A program made the translations under genes and the position numbers. DNA of 64,000 nt from CANNDT01 sp945876205 (GTDB lineage: Bacteria > Acidobacteriota > Vicinamibacteria > Vicinamibacterales > UBA2999), in the NCBI GenBank assembly GCA_947503365.1, contig CANNDT010000001.1:1-64000 (forward strand), given 5' to 3'. Under the pieces are notes generated by a model. The model did no database searches. It saw only the letters and a program-made list of their open reading frames with translations, and had not been told where the DNA came from. How positions within the stretch are numbered: position 1 is the stretch's first letter; each line of letters begins with the position of its first letter. Positions 61,000 through 64,000 of this stretch are shown here, one piece after another.

Positions 61000-61694
61000 G
61001 CCTCGGGGCGGCGTGCGGCCGCAAGGCGCATTTGATCGGCGCGGCGGTCGACATGGCGCAGCATGCCCGACTCGGTGCGGAAGCTTACCCGGTATCGTCC
61101 CACGTTGGCGACGTTGGGAATCGTGACGACGAAGGGTGATTCGTCACCCGGCTCGAGCGTCGTGAAATCCAGTGGCGCGCGTCCGCTGGCGACAAATGTC
61201 CCACCCTTGTCGAACGCGAACACGACAGCGGTGATTCGCGCGGCCGGGCTTCCGGCGCGCGGGTTTCGAACCAGCCCCGAGATCGTCAGGTTGCTGCCCT
61301 CGCGTGCATGGCGCATCGACACGAGCTCGAGCGGCGCGGCTTGCCGTGCCGCGGCGTTGACGGCAGCGGGCCTTGAGGCCGCGTCATCCTGTCCACGGCT
61401 GGACATCGCCACCGCCACGACAATCGCCACGCCCATCGTCGCCACGACGGCGGCCTTGATGAACGGACGGCTCTTGAGCGAGCCGCCTGGCGCCGTGGTG
61501 AACATCGATGCCACCGCGACAGGCGCGCTCGCGGACGCGGTACGCTGGACGCCGTCGTCAATGGCGGATGCCAGCGCAGCGACGCGAGCCGCCGAGCGGC
61601 GGCGCTCCTCGGCGAGACTTCGCCAGGCGACCACCGCACAACCGACCGCCGCAATCAGCGACAGCACCGTGAGAGCCGTCAGTACTAGATTCAT
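60996..61694 (-). CDS. FxLYD/DUF3426-like membrane protein
   Basis: 232 residues. Two hydrophobic helices (LVLTALTVLSLIAAVGCAVV and FIKAAVVATMGVAIVVAVAM) surround a short cytoplasmic linker, and the second precedes a beta-rich periplasmic domain (LELVSMRHAREGSNLTISGL, VFAFDKGGTFVASGRAPLDF, LEPGDESPFVVTIPNVANVG) resembling FxLYD/DUF3426 domains. Translationally coupled to the VWA gene by the four-base overlap and to the TonB-like gene (gap 11 bases), giving a three-gene envelope operon. Confidence 0.75.
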   Translation of the reverse strand: MNLVLTALTVLSLIAAVGCAVVAWRSLAEERRRSAARVAALASAIDDGVQRTASASAPVAVASMFTTAPGGSLKSRPFIKAAVVATMGVAIVVAVAMSSRGQDDAASRPAAVNAAARQAAPLELVSMRHAREGSNLTISGLVRNPRAGSPAARITAVVFAFDKGGTFVASGRAPLDFTTLEPGDESPFVVTIPNVANVGRYRVSFRTESGMLRHVDRRADQMRLAAARRPEA

Positions 61695-61705
61695 TTCCGT
61701 GACCC

Positions 61706-62803
61706 TTATCGCAACGTGAACTCGACCGCGACTTCGACGATGACGTCGACCGCGACGCCCTTACGCCGCGCCGGCTCGAAGCGCCACTGGCGCACCGCGT
61801 CGGCGGCGCGTTGGTCCAGCCCCGACCCCAGTCCCTGCTTCACGCGCACGTCGCTCACCGATCCATCGCGCCGCACGACGATCTCGAGGACGACGTCTCC
61901 GGTGACATTCCGTCGGCGTCCTTCGTCGGTGTAGTCGGCCTTCACCTCGCGGAGAAGTCGGGGAGGCTCGATGCCGCTGCCAGGCCGGAACGGACCGCCA
62001 CCGGTACCACCGCCAGAGCCATCGCCGATGCCCGAGCCAAGCCCTTCACCGTTGCCCGTACCTTGCCCGGAGCCAGAGCCTCCGCCGATGCCCGAGCCTT
62101 GGCTCTCGGCCACGTCCCTGGGTTTCTCGATGACGCCTTCGCGGTCGCGATCGTTGGTGGCAGCGGCGACGACGGGCGCCACGAGCACGCGTGACGGCAG
62201 CGGTTCGGGTGCGGGTTCAATCTTCGGCTGTGCCGGTGCAACCGGCGTCGGCCTGGGTGGTTCTTCAGCACGTGCGGTCGTCAGCACCGGCTTCGGCGTG
62301 ACCGGGGGAACCGCGATGCGCGGCTGCGGGACGCCGCGTCGTTCGACCTTTCGTGGTGGCAGAGGATTTCTGAGGCCGCCCCCACCTCCGCCGCCTCCTG
62401 GGCCGGGACTCATGATGAAGACGAGGTGCGTTGGCTCCTGCACCGTTTCTTCGCTCGATGTTGAATCTGCGGGGGCCGCGGTGAGCCAGATCAGCGCCAG
62501 AAACAAAGTAGCGTGGGCGAGCGACGAGGCAAAGGCCGGCAGGCCGACGCGGCGTTCGCTCACGGACGCGACATCGCCGGATGCGGCAAAGAGGTCCGAA
62601 GGCGGGGGCGTGGCACATGAGGCCGCATCGCTCCGCAGTCGGCGGCCGACCCGGATCGCGTCCGCGGCGGCGATGTAGCCGGTGCCCGGAATCGTCCGAA
62701 GCCCACCGGAGCTCATCAGCCCCGCAACGATTTCGGGGCCGACGCCGGCGGCCTGGGCAAGCTCGTCCGGCGTAAAGACTTCAGGGAGCGTCACTTGAGA
62801 CAT
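61706..62803 (-). CDS. TonB-family protein with N-terminal helix-turn-helix-like segment
   Basis: 365 residues. The first ~50 residues (FTPDELAQAAGVGPEIVAGL, RTIPGTGYIAAADAIRVGRR) look like an excisionase/MerR-type helix-turn-helix rather than a signal. One membrane helix (FASSLAHATLFLALIWLTA, ~88-106) is followed by a Pro/Gly-rich spanning region (GPGGGGGGGG, then KPVLTTARAEEPPRPTPV and a GSG/GTG tract) and a C-terminal TonB domain (DVVLEIVVRRDGSVSDVRVK, AADAVRQWRFEPARRKGVAV). Such energy-transducing tails activate outer-membrane receptors. First gene of the three-gene minus-strand operon. Confidence 0.82.
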   Translation of the reverse strand: MSQVTLPEVFTPDELAQAAGVGPEIVAGLMSSGGLRTIPGTGYIAAADAIRVGRRLRSDAASCATPPPSDLFAASGDVASVSERRVGLPAFASSLAHATLFLALIWLTAAPADSTSSEETVQEPTHLVFIMSPGPGGGGGGGGLRNPLPPRKVERRGVPQPRIAVPPVTPKPVLTTARAEEPPRPTPVAPAQPKIEPAPEPLPSRVLVAPVVAAATNDRDREGVIEKPRDVAESQGSGIGGGSGSGQGTGNGEGLGSGIGDGSGGGTGGGPFRPGSGIEPPRLLREVKADYTDEGRRRNVTGDVVLEIVVRRDGSVSDVRVKQGLGSGLDQRAADAVRQWRFEPARRKGVAVDVIVEVAVEFTLR

Positions 62804-62953
62804 GAATCCGCCAGCCTACGGGGCAAAAGGCTTGCCTGATTCTTTGCGGTCGTTTCAGGCCGAATCTGAGCGATCGGCACGGGAGTGTGGCCGTTGCGGG
62901 ACGGTCTGGCTGTCCGCAGGCGATGTCAAAATGTGAGTCCGCTCTTCACTGGT

Positions 62954-62974
62954 CACTGGGGTCTGACCCCAGTG
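62954..62974. repeat. Perfect 21-bp palindrome CACTGGGGTC-T-GACCCCAGTG
   Basis: A 10+1+10 perfect inverted repeat, 6 bases after the methyltransferase stop. The GGGGTCTGACCCC core is a word that recurs in many bacterial genomes. It may terminate the methyltransferase transcript or be a REP-like element. Confidence 0.6.
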
Positions 62975-62979
62975 GCGGG

Positions 62980-63489
62980 TCAGATCCGGGCTTTGAGCCC
63001 TTCGGTGAAGCGGTAACCGTCGCGTTCCGCCAGGACGCGGGTGGCCTTGAAGCCAGCGCCTGGGAGGGCCTCAGCGGCGCTGCCCGTGGGGCCTTCGATG
63101 GCAATCAGGCGGCCGCCGCCGCGAAGCACGCGGTGCGCCTCGCGCAGAATCGGCTGCCGCGAGGCGTCATCGAGCGACGTCAGCCATCCGCTCTTGGAGT
63201 GCATCACGATCACGTCGAACGAATCATCCGCGAACGGCAGCGCATGCAGGGGCGCAACGTGGAGATCGACGAGTACGCCCGCCTTCTCCGCGGCTTTGCG
63301 CGCGCTGGCGGCAGCCGCGTCGTCGCCGACGGCAACAGCCGCGTGACCGCTCAAGCCAACCTTCGCGGCAAGCGCCCCGGTGAGGGATGGATCGTCGATC
63401 CCGATCTGCAGCGCGCGCTCACCCATGCGCACGCCGCTCATCGAGATCGGCAATTGTTCCTGTTGCTTGGTCTTCCGTAGGAAAAACAT
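62980..63489 (-). CDS. Class I SAM-dependent methyltransferase
   Basis: 169 residues, short for the family. The AdoMet motifs are ALQIGIDDPSLTGALAAKVG (a degenerate G-x-G loop), VDLHVAPLHALPFADDSFDV and VMHSKSGWL, then the helix ILREAHRVLRGGGRLIAIEG. The loop GIDDP lacks the usual GxGxG, so AdoMet binding may be weak. The substrate is unknown. Divergent from the inositol synthase gene, 29 bases apart. Confidence 0.72.
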   Translation of the reverse strand: MFFLRKTKQQEQLPISMSGVRMGERALQIGIDDPSLTGALAAKVGLSGHAAVAVGDDAAAASARKAAEKAGVLVDLHVAPLHALPFADDSFDVIVMHSKSGWLTSLDDASRQPILREAHRVLRGGGRLIAIEGPTGSAAEALPGAGFKATRVLAERDGYRFTEGLKARI

Positions 63490-63504
63490 CGATTTTGCTC
63501 ATGA

Positions 63505-63510
63505 TATAGT
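63505..63510 (+). promoter_or_regulatory. Candidate -10 box TATAGT for the inositol synthase gene
   Basis: TATAGT, 8 bases before the GTG at 63519, in a short A/T-rich gap with the divergent methyltransferase. A leader of 0-2 bases would result. Confidence 0.45.
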
Positions 63511-63518
63511 GACCGATT

Positions 63519-64000
63519 GTGAGTTCTCCACTCCAAATTGCCCCTGCACGCGGGAAGCTCGGCGTGTTACTGGTTGGCCTCGGCGCCGTCAGCACTACGA
63601 CCATTGCCGGCGTCTGCGCGATTCGCAAAGGCCTCGCGCTCCCGATTGGCTCGCTGACGCAGATGGGCACGATCCGTCTCGGTAAGCGCACTGAAGGCCG
63701 ATCGCCAAAGATCAACGAATTCGTTCCGCTTGCCCAACTCGATGACCTCGTGTTTGGCGGCTGGGACATCTTCGAAGAAGACTGCTACGCCGCGGCGAAA
63801 ACCGCCGGCGTGCTCGACCGCGACCAGCTCGAGCAGGTGCGCGGCGAGCTCGAGGCGATTCGCCCGATGCCCGCCGTGTTCGACCAGCGCTACGTCAAGC
63901 GGCTTGACGGTCCGAACGTCAAGAAAGGCAAGAACAAGCGCGACCTGGCCGAACAGCTCATCGCCGACATCCGCGCCTTCAAGGACAAGCACGGCTGCGA
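63519..64000 (+). CDS. ino1: Inositol-3-phosphate synthase, N-terminal part (cut by window)
   Basis: 160 codons from the GTG at 63519; the right edge truncates the gene. The Rossmann start LGVLLVGLGAVSTTTIAGVC is followed by the family segments SLTQMGTIRLGKRTEG, INEFVPLAQLDDLVFGGWDI and FEEDCYAAAKTAGVLD. The enzyme isomerises glucose 6-phosphate to inositol 3-phosphate with NAD. The Asn-rich later core and C-terminal domain are outside the window. TATAGT lies 8 bases upstream. Confidence 0.88.
   Translation, partial: MSSPLQIAPARGKLGVLLVGLGAVSTTTIAGVCAIRKGLALPIGSLTQMGTIRLGKRTEGRSPKINEFVPLAQLDDLVFGGWDIFEEDCYAAAKTAGVLDRDQLEQVRGELEAIRPMPAVFDQRYVKRLDGPNVKKGKNKRDLAEQLIADIRAFKDKHGC

Overview
The window is GC-rich bacterial chromosome from a Gram-negative organism. 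It carries outer-membrane porin and barrel proteins, an Oar-like TonB-type receptor, OmpA/Pal-like and other lipoproteins, and heptose synthesis (gmhA). Two VWFA-related secreted proteins of the kind expanded in Acidobacteriota, the DUF1015-serC pair, a tandem-GAF/SpoIIE phosphatase and many S9/M1/M49 peptidases point to Acidobacteriota, probably Vicinamibacteria-like. This taxonomic call is inference from gene content; no rRNA is present. Most of the window is ordinary core genome: about 58 genes, densely packed, on both strands, with many 1-4 base start/stop overlaps.

Layout. 1-1.2 kb: end of dusB, gmhA, a Dabb protein. 1.2-7.9 kb: a regulatory cluster with an NtrC-type response regulator, a basic low-complexity protein, a small excisionase-like HTH protein, a DHp-like mini protein, a FliA-like sigma factor, a hybrid histidine kinase and a diguanylate cyclase. 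8-13.8 kb: EamA transporter, a 49-residue Lmo0937-type membrane peptide, a secreted HExxH protein, fabZ, a GAF-GAF-PP2C phosphatase, an OB-fold lipoprotein and glnA. 13.8-20.1 kb: YaiO-like barrel, GAF sensor, porin, ccdA and an orphan nuoG. 20.2-29.1 kb: M1 peptidase, a SpoIIE phosphatase remnant, kbl, a DUF5658 gene with a tandem repeat at its 3' end, a polytopic GT-C-like protein, a frameshifted AI-2E transporter and an aminotransferase. 29.2-36.2 kb: VWA protein, OmpA lipoprotein, CHRD protein, SDR, MTHFR-like protein, DPP-IV. 36.2-45.3 kb: beta-CASP RNase, M49 peptidase, aminotransferase, malQ, glnS, rmuC. 45.4-52.9 kb: pseudokinase-like protein behind a palindromic leader, Oar-like receptor, DUF1015, serC, pcnB/cca, TPR protein. 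52.9-54.4 kb: a decayed island holding a pntB tail, two inverted copies of a ~255 bp element with 21 bp terminal inverted repeats, and a lipocalin-like pseudogene between them. 54.4-64 kb: polA, a lipoprotein, GNAT, BON protein, ZIP transporter, a VWA/FxLYD-like/TonB operon, a methyltransferase and the start of inositol-3-phosphate synthase.

The most notable signals are: (1) the 52.9-54.4 kb island with its MITE-like pair; (2) a repeated promoter layout in which a TANNNT -10 box lies only 6-11 bases before the start codon of many unrelated genes, suggesting common leaderless transcription; (3) relics and lesions (AI-2E frameshift, SpoIIE remnant, pntB tail); and (4) altered enzymes (PolA without its first proofreading motif, FabZ with a lengthened active-site loop). 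I saw no CRISPR array, complete insertion sequence, tRNA or rRNA.
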